A stretch of 64,000 bases of DNA, from the NCBI GenBank assembly GCA_004210915.1, contig SEGS01000030.1:1-64000 (forward strand), written 5' to 3'. This DNA comes from Variovorax sp. (GTDB lineage: Bacteria; Pseudomonadota; Gammaproteobacteria; Burkholderiales; Burkholderiaceae_C). Position numbers and translations under genes: made by a program. The notes under the pieces are model-generated. The model made no database searches and was not told where the DNA came from. It saw nothing but the letters and a program-made list of their open reading frames with translations. Below, one piece after another: positions 1 to 12,280 of this stretch. Every line of letters starts with the position of its first letter. Positions within the stretch are counted from its first letter, which is position 1.

Positions 1-84
1 CCTTGAGTTCCGCGTGCTTGGCAGCGTACTTGGCGACCAGGTTGTCGCGCTTGAGTTCGCGCTGGATCAAAGATGCTTTAGCCA
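1..84 (-). CDS. rpsN: 30S ribosomal protein S14 (5' part only, truncated by window edge)
   Basis: Reverse strand from 84 reads [28 protein letters not shown]; follows rplE as in spc operons. Confidence 0.9.
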
Positions 85-92
85 TGGTCGCC

Positions 93-632
93 TCAGTTCT
101 TGAACGGGAAACGGAAGCCAGCGAGAAGCGCCTTGGCTTCTTCGTCGGTCTTGGCCGTGGTCGTGATGCTGATGTTGAGACCGCGCAGGGCATCAACCTT
201 GTCGTACTCGATCTCGGGGAAAATGATCTGCTCTTTCACGCCGATGTTGTAGTTGCCACGGCCATCAAAAGCGCGGCCGCTGATCCCGCGGAAGTCGCGA
301 ACGCGCGGCAGGGCCACGGTCACGAAACGGTCGAGGAATTCGTACATCTGCACGCCACGCAGCGTGACCATGCAGCCGATCGGCTGTTGTTCGCGGATCT
401 TGAAACCGGCGATGGCCTTCTTCGACTTCGTGACGACCGGCTTCTGGCCAGCGATCTTGGTCAGATCGGCGACGGCGTTGTCGAGCACCTTCTTGTCGGC
501 AACCGCTTCACCCACACCCATGTTGAGCGTGATCTTGGTGATGCGCGGAACCTGCATCGGCGACTTGTAGCTGAACTTTTCGGTCAGCTCTTTCGCGATC
601 TTTTCGCGATAGATTTGTTGGAGACGTGCCAT
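93..632 (-). CDS. rplE: 50S ribosomal protein L5
   Basis: [43 protein letters not shown]; spc operon context. Confidence 0.98.
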   Translation of the reverse strand: MARLQQIYREKIAKELTEKFSYKSPMQVPRITKITLNMGVGEAVADKKVLDNAVADLTKIAGQKPVVTKSKKAIAGFKIREQQPIGCMVTLRGVQMYEFLDRFVTVALPRVRDFRGISGRAFDGRGNYNIGVKEQIIFPEIEYDKVDALRGLNISITTTAKTDEEAKALLAGFRFPFKN

Positions 633-643
633 GTGAGTGCTCC

Positions 644-961
644 TTAGGCCAGCTTGATTTCTTCGCCGCTGGACTTGAAGACGCGCACGCGCTTGCCGTC
701 CGTGACCTTGATGCCCACGCGATCGGCCTTGCCGGTCGCGGCATTGAAGATCGCCACGTTGGATTGATGGATCGGCATCGTCTTTTCTGTGATGCCACCG
801 GTCGTCCCCTTGAGCGGGTTCGGCTTGGTGTGTTTCTTGACGATGTTGACACCGTCGACGATCAGGTGCGAATCGTCCTTGCGCAGCGACACCGTGCCGC
901 GCTTGCCCTTGTCGCGACCGGCCAACACGATGACCTGGTCACCCTTGCGAATCTTGTTCAT
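644..961 (-). CDS. rplX: 50S ribosomal protein L24
   Basis: [27 protein letters not shown] motif; spc context. Confidence 0.98.
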   Translation of the reverse strand: MNKIRKGDQVIVLAGRDKGKRGTVSLRKDDSHLIVDGVNIVKKHTKPNPLKGTTGGITEKTMPIHQSNVAIFNAATGKADRVGIKVTDGKRVRVFKSSGEEIKLA

Positions 962-973
962 GACCTTGTGTCC

Positions 974-1342
974 TTACAGAACTTCGGGAGCCAGCGACAC
1001 GATCTTCATGAACTTCTCGGTGCGCAGTTCGCGCGTCACCGGTCCGAAGATGCGGGTGCCGATCGGCTCCAGCTTGGCGTTGAGCAGCACGGCGGCATTG
1101 CCGTCGAACTTGACGAGCGAGCCGTCGGCGCGACGAATGCCCTTGGCGGTGCGGACAACCACAGCGCTGTAGATCTCGCCCTTCTTGACGCGACCGCGCG
1201 GTGCGGCTTCCTTGATGCTGACCTTGATGACGTCGCCCACGCTGGCATAACGCCGCTTGGAGCCACCGAGCACCTTGATACACAGGACGGATTTCGCGCC
1301 CGTGTTGTCGGCCACTTCGAGCCGGGATTCAGTTTGGATCAT
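974..1342 (-). CDS. rplN: 50S ribosomal protein L14
   Basis: [33 protein letters not shown]; start moved to internal ATG at 1342. Confidence 0.97.
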   Translation of the reverse strand: MIQTESRLEVADNTGAKSVLCIKVLGGSKRRYASVGDVIKVSIKEAAPRGRVKKGEIYSAVVVRTAKGIRRADGSLVKFDGNAAVLLNAKLEPIGTRIFGPVTRELRTEKFMKIVSLAPEVL

Positions 1343-1635
1343 TTTTCGTAGTTCCCAACTTGACCGATGCATCCCCCGGAATTCCGTGGGTTGCCGCAGT
1401 CAGTCTTGGGCCCGTCGTCCGTGCCCCGAACCACTCGAGGCACTTCCGTCTGGGCGGAAAGCTTCGCCTTTTTTGAAGCGAAGCCCGCGATTGTTGCATG
1501 ACATGCCCCCAACGTCAAGCGCCTTCCGTGTCGGAATTTCGAAACAGCGGGTGCGGCGACAATTTCCGTCCTGCCTTCTTCGTTCTTTTCCTCTCAGGGG
1601 TGACACGCCGTCGCCCGGAACCGGTACCGCCGCCC

Positions 1636-2478
1636 ATGACCCCCGCCTCGCACCGCCACCCACCCTTGCCGCCGATCGCCTTCATCGGCGGGGGCAACAT
1701 GGCCAGCGCCATCCTGGGCGGACTGATACGGGAGGGCGCGACCGCCGCGCAGTTCGAGGTGATCGAACCTTATGCCGAGGCGCGTGCGCGGCTGGCCCAC
1801 GACTTCGGGATTCACGCGCTGCCGGAGGCAGGCAGCGCCTTGGCCCGTTGCGCCGCCGTGGTCTGGGCCGTCAAACCCCAGACTTTTGCCGAGGCCGCGC
1901 GCCCGGTTCGCGCGCACGCGGGCGACGCCCTCCATCTCAGCGTGGCGGCCGGCATTCCGTCGGACAGCATTGCGCGCTGGGTCGGCAGCGAGCGCGTGGT
2001 GCGCGCGATGCCCAACACGCCGGCGCTGGTCGGCCAGGGCATGACGGGCCTGTTCGCCCGGTCGGCCGTCGCAGCCGCCGACCGCACCCTGGTCGAGCAG
2101 ATGCTGGCACCGACCGGCGAAATGCTTTGGGTCGACGCAGAAAGCGCGCTCGACACCGTGACCGCCCTTTCGGGTTCAGGGCCGGCTTATGTGTTCTATT
2201 TCATCGAGGCAATGACCGAAGCCGGCGTGGAACTGGGCTTGCCGGTCGCGCAGGCGCAGCGTTTGGCGATCGGCACCTTCACGGGCGCCTCGGCCCTGGC
2301 CCGGAGCGCGACCGAACCTCCGTCAGTGTTGCGTGAGCGGGTCACGTCCAAGGGCGGTACCACCCACGCCGCCATCTCGTCGATGCAAGACACCGACGTC
2401 AAAGCCTTGTTCAAACGGGCGATCCACGCGGCACACCGGCGCGCTGGAGAACTGGGCGAGGAGTTCGGGAAGGGCTGA
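1636..2478 (+). CDS. proC: pyrroline-5-carboxylate reductase
   Basis: IAFIGGGNMASAILGGL N-terminus, SGSGPAYVF and SKGGTT motifs. Confidence 0.95.
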   Translation: MTPASHRHPPLPPIAFIGGGNMASAILGGLIREGATAAQFEVIEPYAEARARLAHDFGIHALPEAGSALARCAAVVWAVKPQTFAEAARPVRAHAGDALHLSVAAGIPSDSIARWVGSERVVRAMPNTPALVGQGMTGLFARSAVAAADRTLVEQMLAPTGEMLWVDAESALDTVTALSGSGPAYVFYFIEAMTEAGVELGLPVAQAQRLAIGTFTGASALARSATEPPSVLRERVTSKGGTTHAAISSMQDTDVKALFKRAIHAAHRRAGELGEEFGKG

Positions 2479-2528
2479 CGCACAACAAGGCGACGCCGCG
2501 CCGCCACCGCGCTGAACGCTAGGCGGGA

Positions 2529-3389
2529 TCAGCGGACAGCGTAGCCCGCGACGATGCCCGCAAAAACGGTGAAGCCCAGCCAATGGTTGAGACGGAAGGC
2601 CTTGAAGCAGCCTTCCCGCGTGCGATCCCGGATCAGGCGCCAGTGCCACACCGCCTGCGCCGCAGCCACACCGATCGCGACGATGAACAGCCATCCCAGC
2701 CCCGCACGGAGGCCGACGGCCGTCCAGATGCCCAGGAACAGCGCGTAGCTCCCCATGACCGCAGCGACATCGAGGCGACCGAAGGTGATGGCCGAGGTCT
2801 TCATGCCGATCTTCAGGTCGTCGTCACGGTCCACCATCGCATATTCCGTGTCGTAGGCCAGCACCCAGAACAGATTGCCGAGCAGCAACCAGCCCGCCAC
2901 CGCGGGCACGTCGGACTGCACGGCGGTGAACGCCATGGGAATGCCGAAGCTGAAAGCGATGCCCAGCACCGCTTGCGGCACGGACACGAAGCGTTTGGCG
3001 AACGGATAAGCCAGCGTCACCGCGAGCGCGCCGAACGACCACGCCACGGTAAGCCGGTTGGTCGTCAACACCAGACCAAACGCCGCCAGCGCCAGCCCGC
3101 CGCCGAGCGCAAGTGCTTCCTTGACGGAGATCGCGCCGCTGGTCACGGGCCGCTGGGCGGTGCGCTTGACGTGGCGATCGAAGTCGCGATCGGCCACGTC
3201 GTTGACGCAGCAGCCGGCGCTGCGCATGAGGATGGTGCCCAGCACGAAAACCACCAGCAAATGCCAGCCGGGCCAGCCATCGGCGGCCAGCCACAGGGCG
3301 CCGAGCGTGGGCCACAACAGCAACAGCCAACCCGCCGGGCGGTTCCAGCGGATCAGGTCGAGGTAGAGCGCGAGGCGACGGGAAAGCAT
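2529..3389 (-). CDS. ubiA: 4-hydroxybenzoate polyprenyltransferase
   Basis: [19 protein letters not shown] prenyltransferase motif, multiple TM helices. Confidence 0.95.
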   Translation of the reverse strand: MLSRRLALYLDLIRWNRPAGWLLLLWPTLGALWLAADGWPGWHLLVVFVLGTILMRSAGCCVNDVADRDFDRHVKRTAQRPVTSGAISVKEALALGGGLALAAFGLVLTTNRLTVAWSFGALAVTLAYPFAKRFVSVPQAVLGIAFSFGIPMAFTAVQSDVPAVAGWLLLGNLFWVLAYDTEYAMVDRDDDLKIGMKTSAITFGRLDVAAVMGSYALFLGIWTAVGLRAGLGWLFIVAIGVAAAQAVWHWRLIRDRTREGCFKAFRLNHWLGFTVFAGIVAGYAVR

Positions 3390-3392
3390 GAA

Positions 3393-3424
3393 CAAAAAAA
3401 AAGGAACGGCGATTGTGCCGTTCC
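3393..3424 (-). terminator. intrinsic terminator after dps (minus strand)
   Basis: ggaacggc-gattgt-gccgttcc stem followed on minus strand by T9. Confidence 0.75.
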
Positions 3425-3459
3425 TCTTGGTTCATCAGGCCTTGCGGCCGTGAGTCTGC

Positions 3460-4053
3460 TCAGTCTTCGAGCAGCGAGCGCAGCATCCACGCGGTCTGGT
3501 CGTGCACCGTGCAGCGCGCGGTCAGCATGTCGGCCGTCGGATCGTCGCCAGCTTCTTCCGCCACGGGAATGAACTCGCGTGCAATGCGCGACACGGTTTC
3601 ATGGCCCTTCACGAGGATGCGCACCATTTCCATGGCCTTGGGCGGGGTCTGCGGCACATCGGGCACCGTCGAGATCTTGCTGAACTCGGCATAGGAGCCG
3701 GGCGCATAGTGGCCCAACGCGCGGATGCGCTCGGCCAGCACGTCGGTCGCGGTCCACAACTCGGTGTACTGGGTCATGAACATCGCGTGCAGCGAGTTGA
3801 AGTGCGGCCCGGTCACGTTCCAGTGGAAGTTGTGCGTCGTGAGATACAACGTGTAGGTGTCGGCCAGCACGCGCGACAGCCCTTCGGCGATGGCCGCGCG
3901 GTCCTGCCGATCGATGCCGATGTTGATGATCGGCGCGTTGCGGCTGCCCGACTCCTGCGCCACCATGGCGTCGCCCTTCTTAGGCACCTTGCCTGCAGCG
4001 GCAGCGGGCGCATTGGCGATGGACGGCTTGGTTTTCTTCAGTTCTTTGGCCAT
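3460..4053 (-). CDS. dps: Dps/ferritin-like DNA starvation protein
   Basis: LSRVLADTYTLYLTTHNFHWNVTGPHFNSLHAMF ferroxidase signature. Confidence 0.92.
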   Translation of the reverse strand: MAKELKKTKPSIANAPAAAAGKVPKKGDAMVAQESGSRNAPIINIGIDRQDRAAIAEGLSRVLADTYTLYLTTHNFHWNVTGPHFNSLHAMFMTQYTELWTATDVLAERIRALGHYAPGSYAEFSKISTVPDVPQTPPKAMEMVRILVKGHETVSRIAREFIPVAEEAGDDPTADMLTARCTVHDQTAWMLRSLLED

Positions 4054-4167
4054 GGCAAAACGCTTTCTTCAGAGGGATGGGAGGATGCGATTCTCGAAGC
4101 AGGCGCGCCGCTTCGCAATCTACGCACTCTATCGCAGCGATGGGCGCGGCCGCGTAGGCCGACTCCG

Positions 4168-5145
4168 TCAGGACAGGCGCTTGACGCCCGGCAGCTCGCA
4201 CGCGTAGATCGCATTGCGCAAGGCCGCGATGGCCTCGTAGCGCGTGAAGCTGCGGCGCCATGCGAGGACCACCCGCCGCATCGGCGGCTCGCGCCCTTCG
4301 GCGTCCTGCACCGGCAGGTACCGCACCAGCTGGCCGGCCTCCTTGCGCGGCCGGGTGCGCAGCTTGAGTGCCTCTGCCGGCACCGACAGGCGCGGCACCA
4401 GCGTCACGCCCATGCCCGCCGCCACCATGTGCTTGATGGTTTCCAGCGACGACCCCTCGAAGCTCTTGCGGATGCCTTCGGCGTTGCTCGAGAAGCGCGC
4501 GAACTCCGGGCAGACCTCCAGCACGTGATCGCGAAAGCAATGGCCGGTGCCCAGCAGCAGCATGGTCTCGTTGCGCAGTTCCTCGGAGGTCACGGCATCC
4601 TGCGCGGCCAGCGGGTGGTCGGTCGGCAGCGCGGCCATGAACGGCTCGTCGTACAGCGGCGCCACGGCCAGCCCGGCGTCCGGGAAGGGCTCGGCCATGA
4701 TCGCGCAATCGATCTCGCCGGCGCGCAGCATCTCGAGCAGCTTGACGGTGAAGTTTTCCTGCAGCACCAACGGCATCTGCGGCGTGCGCGCGATGTTCTG
4801 GCGCACCAGGTCGGGCAAGAGGTAGGGCCCGATCGTGTAGATCACACCCAGGTTCAGCGGGCCGGCCAACGGGTCCTTGCCGCGCTTGGCAATCTCCTTG
4901 ATGGCGGCGGCCTGATCGAGCACGGTCTGCGCCTGCTGCACGATCTGCTCGCCCAGCGGCGTGACCGTGACTTCGCCGGCGCTGCGTTCGAACAGCTTGA
5001 CTTCGAGCTCTTCTTCCAGCTTCTTGATGGCGACCGACAGGGTCGGTTGCGACACATAACAAGACTCGGCCGCCTTGCCGAAATGACGCTCGCGGGCGAC
5101 AGCGACGATGTATTTGAGTTCGGTCAAGGTCATAGCTTGCGTCAA
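4168..5145 (-). CDS. oxyR: LysR-family regulator, OxyR-like
   Basis: MTLTELKYIVAVARERHFGKAAESCYVSQPTLSVAIKKLEEEL; GTGHCFRDHVLEVCPEF cysteine region. Confidence 0.88.
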   Translation of the reverse strand: MTQAMTLTELKYIVAVARERHFGKAAESCYVSQPTLSVAIKKLEEELEVKLFERSAGEVTVTPLGEQIVQQAQTVLDQAAAIKEIAKRGKDPLAGPLNLGVIYTIGPYLLPDLVRQNIARTPQMPLVLQENFTVKLLEMLRAGEIDCAIMAEPFPDAGLAVAPLYDEPFMAALPTDHPLAAQDAVTSEELRNETMLLLGTGHCFRDHVLEVCPEFARFSSNAEGIRKSFEGSSLETIKHMVAAGMGVTLVPRLSVPAEALKLRTRPRKEAGQLVRYLPVQDAEGREPPMRRVVLAWRRSFTRYEAIAALRNAIYACELPGVKRLS

Positions 5146-5182
5146 TTATGCGCAGACCGGCCGCGCTTGGCGTTGCGCGCGG

Positions 5183-6442
5183 CTATTCGAAGCGATGCGC
5201 CAGATAGGGCGTCGGGTCGATGAACGGCGTCTCGCCGCTGATCAGCTCGGCCACCAGCCGCCCCGTCACGGGCCCGAGCGTGAACCCCTGGTGCGCATGC
5301 CCGAAGTTGAACCACAGCCCGGGATGGCGCGGCGCCGGGCCCAGCACCGGCTGCATGTCGGCCGTGCAAGGCCGCGCACCCAGCCACGGCGCGGGCTCGA
5401 CCGGCGCGCCCAGTTGCACCAGCTCCCGCGCCGACCGCTCGGCCCGGTCGAGTTGCACCGGCGTCGGCGGCGCGTCCTGCCGCGCGAACTCGGCACCGGT
5501 GGTCAGGCGCAGGCCTCGGGCCATCGGCGCCAACATCACGCCGCGCTCCACGTCGAGCATCGACAGGCGAAGACCGCCATGCCCGGCGTAGTGACGGTGG
5601 TAGCCGCGCTTGACGAACAAGGGCATCCGGTAGCCCAGCGCATGCGTGAGCCCCTGTGCCCAGGGGCCGAGTGCGACGACAGCGTGACGGCCCTGGACGC
5701 GGACGCCGTCGTCGCCAGCCACCGACCAGCCACTTCCCGCCGGCTGCAGCGAAAGCGCGTCGCCGCGCAGCGACGCCCCACCCCGCTGAACGAAAAGATC
5801 GGCATAGCGCGCCACCAGGTCGCCGGGGTCGCGCACGGTCCACGGGTCGCCCCAGTGCACCGCGCCGGCGAGCCCGGGCTTCAAAGCAGGTTCGGCCGCG
5901 GCCAGCGCCGCGGCGTCCTGCACCGTGGCAGCCAGGCCGTGGCGCGCTGCCACCACCAGGGCCGCGCCGGCCGCTTCATCGAAAGCCCGCTGCGACCGGT
6001 ACGCCTGCCGCCATCCGTCCTTGTGAATCAGGCCCCAGGCACCGGCGCTCTCGATCCAGCCCGCGTGTTCGTCCAGGCAGTGTTCGATCAAGCGGCTGTG
6101 CGCACGTGCGATGACTTCGTAGCGCACCGGCGCCGAGGCCCGCCAGTACCGGAACAGCGCCGGCAGGAGCGCACCGATGGCTCCCCAGTGGTAGTTGGCG
6201 TCGTTGCTGCGCCCGGCGGCGATGCGCGCAAGGGTGCGCAGGTCGCGCGGAAACGCATAGGGTTCGACGGCTTCGCGCTGGATGATCCCGGCGTTGCCGT
6301 ACGAAGTCTCCTGGCCGGGCGGCCGGCGGTCGACCAGGGTCACGGCATGGCCGCGCTGCTGCAGTGCGAGCGCCGTGCTGACGCCGACCATGCCCGCGCC
6401 CAGGACCAGAACTTCGGAAGCGGCTGCGTGCGTGGATGGCAT
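5183..6442 (-). CDS. FAD-dependent D-amino-acid dehydrogenase-like oxidoreductase
   Basis: VLVLGAGMVGVSTALALQQRGHAVTLVDR Rossmann motif; DAO-type C-terminus. Confidence 0.85.
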   Translation of the reverse strand: MPSTHAAASEVLVLGAGMVGVSTALALQQRGHAVTLVDRRPPGQETSYGNAGIIQREAVEPYAFPRDLRTLARIAAGRSNDANYHWGAIGALLPALFRYWRASAPVRYEVIARAHSRLIEHCLDEHAGWIESAGAWGLIHKDGWRQAYRSQRAFDEAAGAALVVAARHGLAATVQDAAALAAAEPALKPGLAGAVHWGDPWTVRDPGDLVARYADLFVQRGGASLRGDALSLQPAGSGWSVAGDDGVRVQGRHAVVALGPWAQGLTHALGYRMPLFVKRGYHRHYAGHGGLRLSMLDVERGVMLAPMARGLRLTTGAEFARQDAPPTPVQLDRAERSARELVQLGAPVEPAPWLGARPCTADMQPVLGPAPRHPGLWFNFGHAHQGFTLGPVTGRLVAELISGETPFIDPTPYLAHRFE

Positions 6443-6482
6443 GTCTGGAAAAGAAAAAATAGAACGCGCGGGGTCGTCCCGC

Positions 6483-8603
6483 TCAGGCCTTCAGGTATTC
6501 GGCCTTGCTGCCGAGCCACCGGTCCACATGCTTGTGTGCCAGGTCCGGATAGCGGTCGAGCATCTTCGGCGCCAGCTCGCGTGCCCAGTCGAGCAGCAAC
6601 GCGTCGGCTTCGAGGTCGGCGAAGCGCAGCAGCGGCGCGCCGGATTGCCGCGCGCCTAGAAACTCGCCCGGTCCGCGGATCTCCAGGTCGCGCCGCGCGA
6701 TCTCGAAGCCATCGCCCGTTTCCGCCATCGCCTTGAGTCGCGCACGCGCCGTCTCGCCGACACGGCCGCTGTCGCCCGGCGCATAGAGCAGCACGCAGGC
6801 CGACGCCGCGGCGCCGCGGCCCACGCGACCGCGCAACTGGTGCAACTGCGAGAGGCCGAAGCGCTCGGCGTGCTCGATCACCATGAGCGAGGCGTTCGGG
6901 ACGTCGACGCCGACCTCGATCACCGTCGTGCTCACTAGCACCTGCACCTGGTTGGCGGTGAAGGCGGACATCACCGCCGCTTTCTCGGCCGTTGGCATGC
7001 GCGAATGCAGCAGCCCGACGTTCACGTGGGCGCCGAGTTGTTCGGCCAACTCGTCGCGCGTTTCGGTCGCGTTGCGCAGATCGACGGCTTCGCTCTCTTC
7101 GATCAGCGGGCACACCCAATAGACCTGCCGGCCTTGCGCCAGCTGCGCCTGGATGCGCGCGATGACTTCGTCGCGCCGATGGTCAGCCACCAGCTTGGTG
7201 ACGATCGGCGTGCGGCCCGGCGGCAGCTCGTCGAGCGTGGACACGTCGAGGTCGGCGTAGTAGCTCATCGCCAAAGTGCGCGGGATGGGCGTGGCGCTCA
7301 TCATGAGCAAATGCGGCTCCAGCCCCTGCGTCGCCTTGCCGCGCAAGGCCAGGCGCTGCGCGACGCCGAAGCGGTGCTGCTCGTCGATGATCGCCAGCGC
7401 GAGGTTGTGAAAGCGCACCTTCTCCGAAATGACCGCGTGCGTGCCGATCACCAGCGCCGCTTCGCCGTTCTCGACGGCGGCGGACATCGTGTCGCGCTCC
7501 TTCTTTTTCTGGCTGCCGGTGAGCCAGGCGACGCGCAAGCCGCGCTCGGCGAGCAGCGGGTCGAGCCAGCCGACCAGCTTGCCGAAGTGCTGCGCCGCGA
7601 GGATTTCGGTCGGCGCCATCAGCGCGCACTGAAAGCCGGCGTCGATGGCCAGCGCCGCGGCGAGCGCGGCGACCACCGTCTTGCCGGACCCGACATCGCC
7701 CTGCAGCAGCCGGTGCATGGGGATTTCGCGTGCGAGGTCGCGCCGGATCTCGTCGCCGACGCGTTGCTGCGCACCGGTCAGGCCGAACGGCAGCACGGCC
7801 TGCAAATGTGCGTGCAGGGAAGTCGCCGACGGCGCGGTGCTCAAGCCCATCGCACGCTGCGATGCGCGTTCACGCCGCGCCTGCAGTTGCGACAGCTGCT
7901 GCGCCAGCAGCTCTTCGCCCTTGATCCGCTGCCACGCCGGGTGGCTGCGGTCTTCGAGCGTGGCCATCGCCACGTCGGGCGTCGGGTAGTGCAAAAACGA
8001 TAGCGCCTCGCGCAGGCCCCATGCGCCCTGCAGGCCGATTTGTTCTGGAACCGTCTCATCCAGCGCGGCGCGCGCGAGGCCCGAGCGAACCTCGCGCCGC
8101 AGCACCGGCTGCGCGAGCCCCGCGATGGTCGAATACACAGGCGTGAGCGCCTCGGGCAGCGACGTGCCGGCGGCCTTGACCGTCGGATGCATCATCGTGC
8201 GGCCGACGAAACCACCGCGCATTTCGCCGCGCACCCGCACTCGCGCACCGACGGTCAGCTGCTTTTGCTGCGACGGGTAGAAGTTGAAGAAGCGCAGCTG
8301 GCACGTGTCGCTGCCGTCGTCGATGGTCGCGATGAGCTGGCGGCGCGGGCGGAACACCACCTCGCAGTCCATCACCACGCCCTCGACCTGCGCCATCTCG
8401 AAATCGCGCGTGTCGGCGATGCGCACGATGCGCGTCTCGTCCTCGTAGCGCATCGGCAGGTAGAGCGCGAAATCGATGTCGCGCACCAGGCCGAGCTTGC
8501 GAAGCGCGCGCTGCACGGGGCTCAGGCCCGTGCCGGGCGGTTGCGCAGGCGCGGCGTTTTTTCGATCGGCGGTGACGGCGGCAGCGCGTGGCACGTTCAG
8601 CAC
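6483..8603 (-). CDS. recG: ATP-dependent DNA helicase RecG
   Basis: Helicase motifs LLQGDVGSGKT, DEQHRFG, MSATPIPRTLA, LRGRVGRG; probable GTG start near 8603. Confidence 0.95.
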   Translation of the reverse strand: MLNVPRAAAVTADRKNAAPAQPPGTGLSPVQRALRKLGLVRDIDFALYLPMRYEDETRIVRIADTRDFEMAQVEGVVMDCEVVFRPRRQLIATIDDGSDTCQLRFFNFYPSQQKQLTVGARVRVRGEMRGGFVGRTMMHPTVKAAGTSLPEALTPVYSTIAGLAQPVLRREVRSGLARAALDETVPEQIGLQGAWGLREALSFLHYPTPDVAMATLEDRSHPAWQRIKGEELLAQQLSQLQARRERASQRAMGLSTAPSATSLHAHLQAVLPFGLTGAQQRVGDEIRRDLAREIPMHRLLQGDVGSGKTVVAALAAALAIDAGFQCALMAPTEILAAQHFGKLVGWLDPLLAERGLRVAWLTGSQKKKERDTMSAAVENGEAALVIGTHAVISEKVRFHNLALAIIDEQHRFGVAQRLALRGKATQGLEPHLLMMSATPIPRTLAMSYYADLDVSTLDELPPGRTPIVTKLVADHRRDEVIARIQAQLAQGRQVYWVCPLIEESEAVDLRNATETRDELAEQLGAHVNVGLLHSRMPTAEKAAVMSAFTANQVQVLVSTTVIEVGVDVPNASLMVIEHAERFGLSQLHQLRGRVGRGAAASACVLLYAPGDSGRVGETARARLKAMAETGDGFEIARRDLEIRGPGEFLGARQSGAPLLRFADLEADALLLDWARELAPKMLDRYPDLAHKHVDRWLGSKAEYLKA

Positions 8604-9269
8604 AGATCCTGCAAAGCGCTCCGTGCATCCGGAAAGCGGAACCGGAAGCCGGTCGCAAGCAGTCCGGCCGGCGCCACGCGCTGGCCCTCGAGCATCAGGT
8701 CGGCCTGCTCGCCCAGCGCCAGCCGCAGCGGCCAGCCCGGCGTCGGGCTTGCCGGCCACGCCGAGCTTCACAGGCAGCAGCAACAGCGGCAAGGAGCCGT
8801 GATGGCCCAGCACCACCCCGAAGCGCATGCAGACCACGCGCACCCCGTACCGGCTCGCTGCGCCGGCCGCGGCCTCCCACTGCTGGCACAGCTCGGACAT
8901 GAAGACGGGCTGTGGGGGACTCGATTCGGTCAGCTCGGTCGGGTCGCCCTGCGGCTGCACGCCGTAGTAGCCGATGGCCGAGGCCGACAGCAGCAGGCTT
9001 GGCTTGAGCGAACGCTGGCCGATCCAGCCGACCAGCGTGTCGGTCAGGCCGACGCGGCTGCGCAGCAAAGCGGCCTTGCGCGCCTCGGTCCAGCGCGGCC
9101 CGCGCACCGGGGCGTCGAGATCGGCGTTGGCGGGCTTGCGCGTCCACACCGTGACAGTGTGACCGTCGCCCTGCAGCGCTTGCACCAGCAGCCTGCCGAT
9201 GAAGCCCGTGCCGCCCGTCACCAGAACATGCTGCGGCCGGAGAGCGGGCGAATCGGGTGATGGGGTCAT
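8597..9269 (-). pseudogene. TIGR01777/SDR39U1-type NAD-dependent epimerase, degraded
   Basis: Intact N-terminus (HVLVTGGTGFIGRLLVQAL), SASAIGYYG motif and C-terminus (PGWPLRLALGEQADLMLEGQ...FPDARSALQDLC) are present, but two internal segments are missing and the C-terminus is out of frame. Confidence 0.8.
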
Positions 9270-9364
9270 GGGCCGATTCTGCCGCCGCGCCCGCGCCCGT
9301 GCGGCATTCCGGGCGTGGGACAATCGCGCCTTCCTTGGAACGGGTCTGTCCAGCCCTCAAGCGC

Positions 9365-11583
<2,219 letters not shown>

Positions 11584-11592
11584 CCACACAAA

Positions 11593-11623
11593 GCAAGAGG
11601 CCCGTCGACGACGGGCCTCTTGC
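11593..11623 (+). terminator. hairpin after tgt
   Basis: gcaagaggcccgtc-gac-gacgggcctcttgc, 14-bp perfect stem. Confidence 0.7.
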
Positions 11624-11721
11624 TGTTCGTGAAACACCGCGGAACCGGCTTTGCCGGGCCGCTGGTGTTGCCCCCTTGAGGGGGCGACGGCGACACGCAG
11701 TGCGCCGCTTCGGGGGTGGGC

Positions 11722-12099
11722 TCAGTCCCGCAGATCGGCCGGCAGCGTGCCGCCGTTGGCCGCAATGCGCGTCATCACCTGCTTGTGCAGGCCGATGTTC
11801 CACTCGGCCGAGCCCGGCTCGCCGTTGCTGTAGAGGATTTCGTTGGCGAGTTCCTTGCGCGCAGCCAGGCTGCTGTCCAGGCCGAGCAACTTGAGCAGGT
11901 CGACGATGGACGTGCGCCAGTTCAGGCCGGCGGCACCGGGCATCGCGTCCAGGATGGCGGGCACGTCGCCCAGGGGGATCGAGGGCGGTGGCGCGACAGC
12001 GGCGGGTGCGCCCGGTGCGGCAGCCGGCGGTGCGGCCACGACTTCAGCGGCGTTGGCCGAGGGGAAAATCTTGGAAAAAATCTTGCCGAAAAAGCTCAT
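11722..12099 (-). CDS. DUF3597 domain-containing protein
   Basis: MSFFGKIFSKIFP...LNWRTSIVDLLKLLGLDSSLAARKELANEILY. Confidence 0.75.
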   Translation of the reverse strand: MSFFGKIFSKIFPSANAAEVVAAPPAAAPGAPAAVAPPPSIPLGDVPAILDAMPGAAGLNWRTSIVDLLKLLGLDSSLAARKELANEILYSNGEPGSAEWNIGLHKQVMTRIAANGGTLPADLRD

Positions 12100-12280
12100 G
12101 TGAATACTCCGCTGGATTGCAAATGGAAGTTCTTGCGCGCGGGATGCAACGCAAGTGCCCGTTCTATCACGACCGGCTGGCGGGCATGCGTGAGACGGAC
12201 CGCCGTCCCGTGCATAACTCGTCAACGCCGCTGCTCTTACATGCCCTTACAGCCAGGGCTTTTCCCCGATACTCCACCCC

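Noticed and set aside
2583-3572. 329-aa plus-strand ORF over ubiA
   Set aside because: Antisense shadow ORF with low-complexity His/Arg/Gln content
3502-5223. 573-aa plus-strand ORF
   Set aside because: Antisense to dps and oxyR, no recognisable domain, composition typical of shadow ORFs
5108-6736. 542-aa plus-strand ORF
   Set aside because: Antisense to the DAO-type oxidoreductase and recG 3' end; no domain motifs
6483-9323. A deliberate epimerase-RecG fusion protein (946 aa)
   Set aside because: The N-terminal part is out of its natural frame after a deletion and the join region is low-complexity; RecG has its own plausible GTG start at 8603
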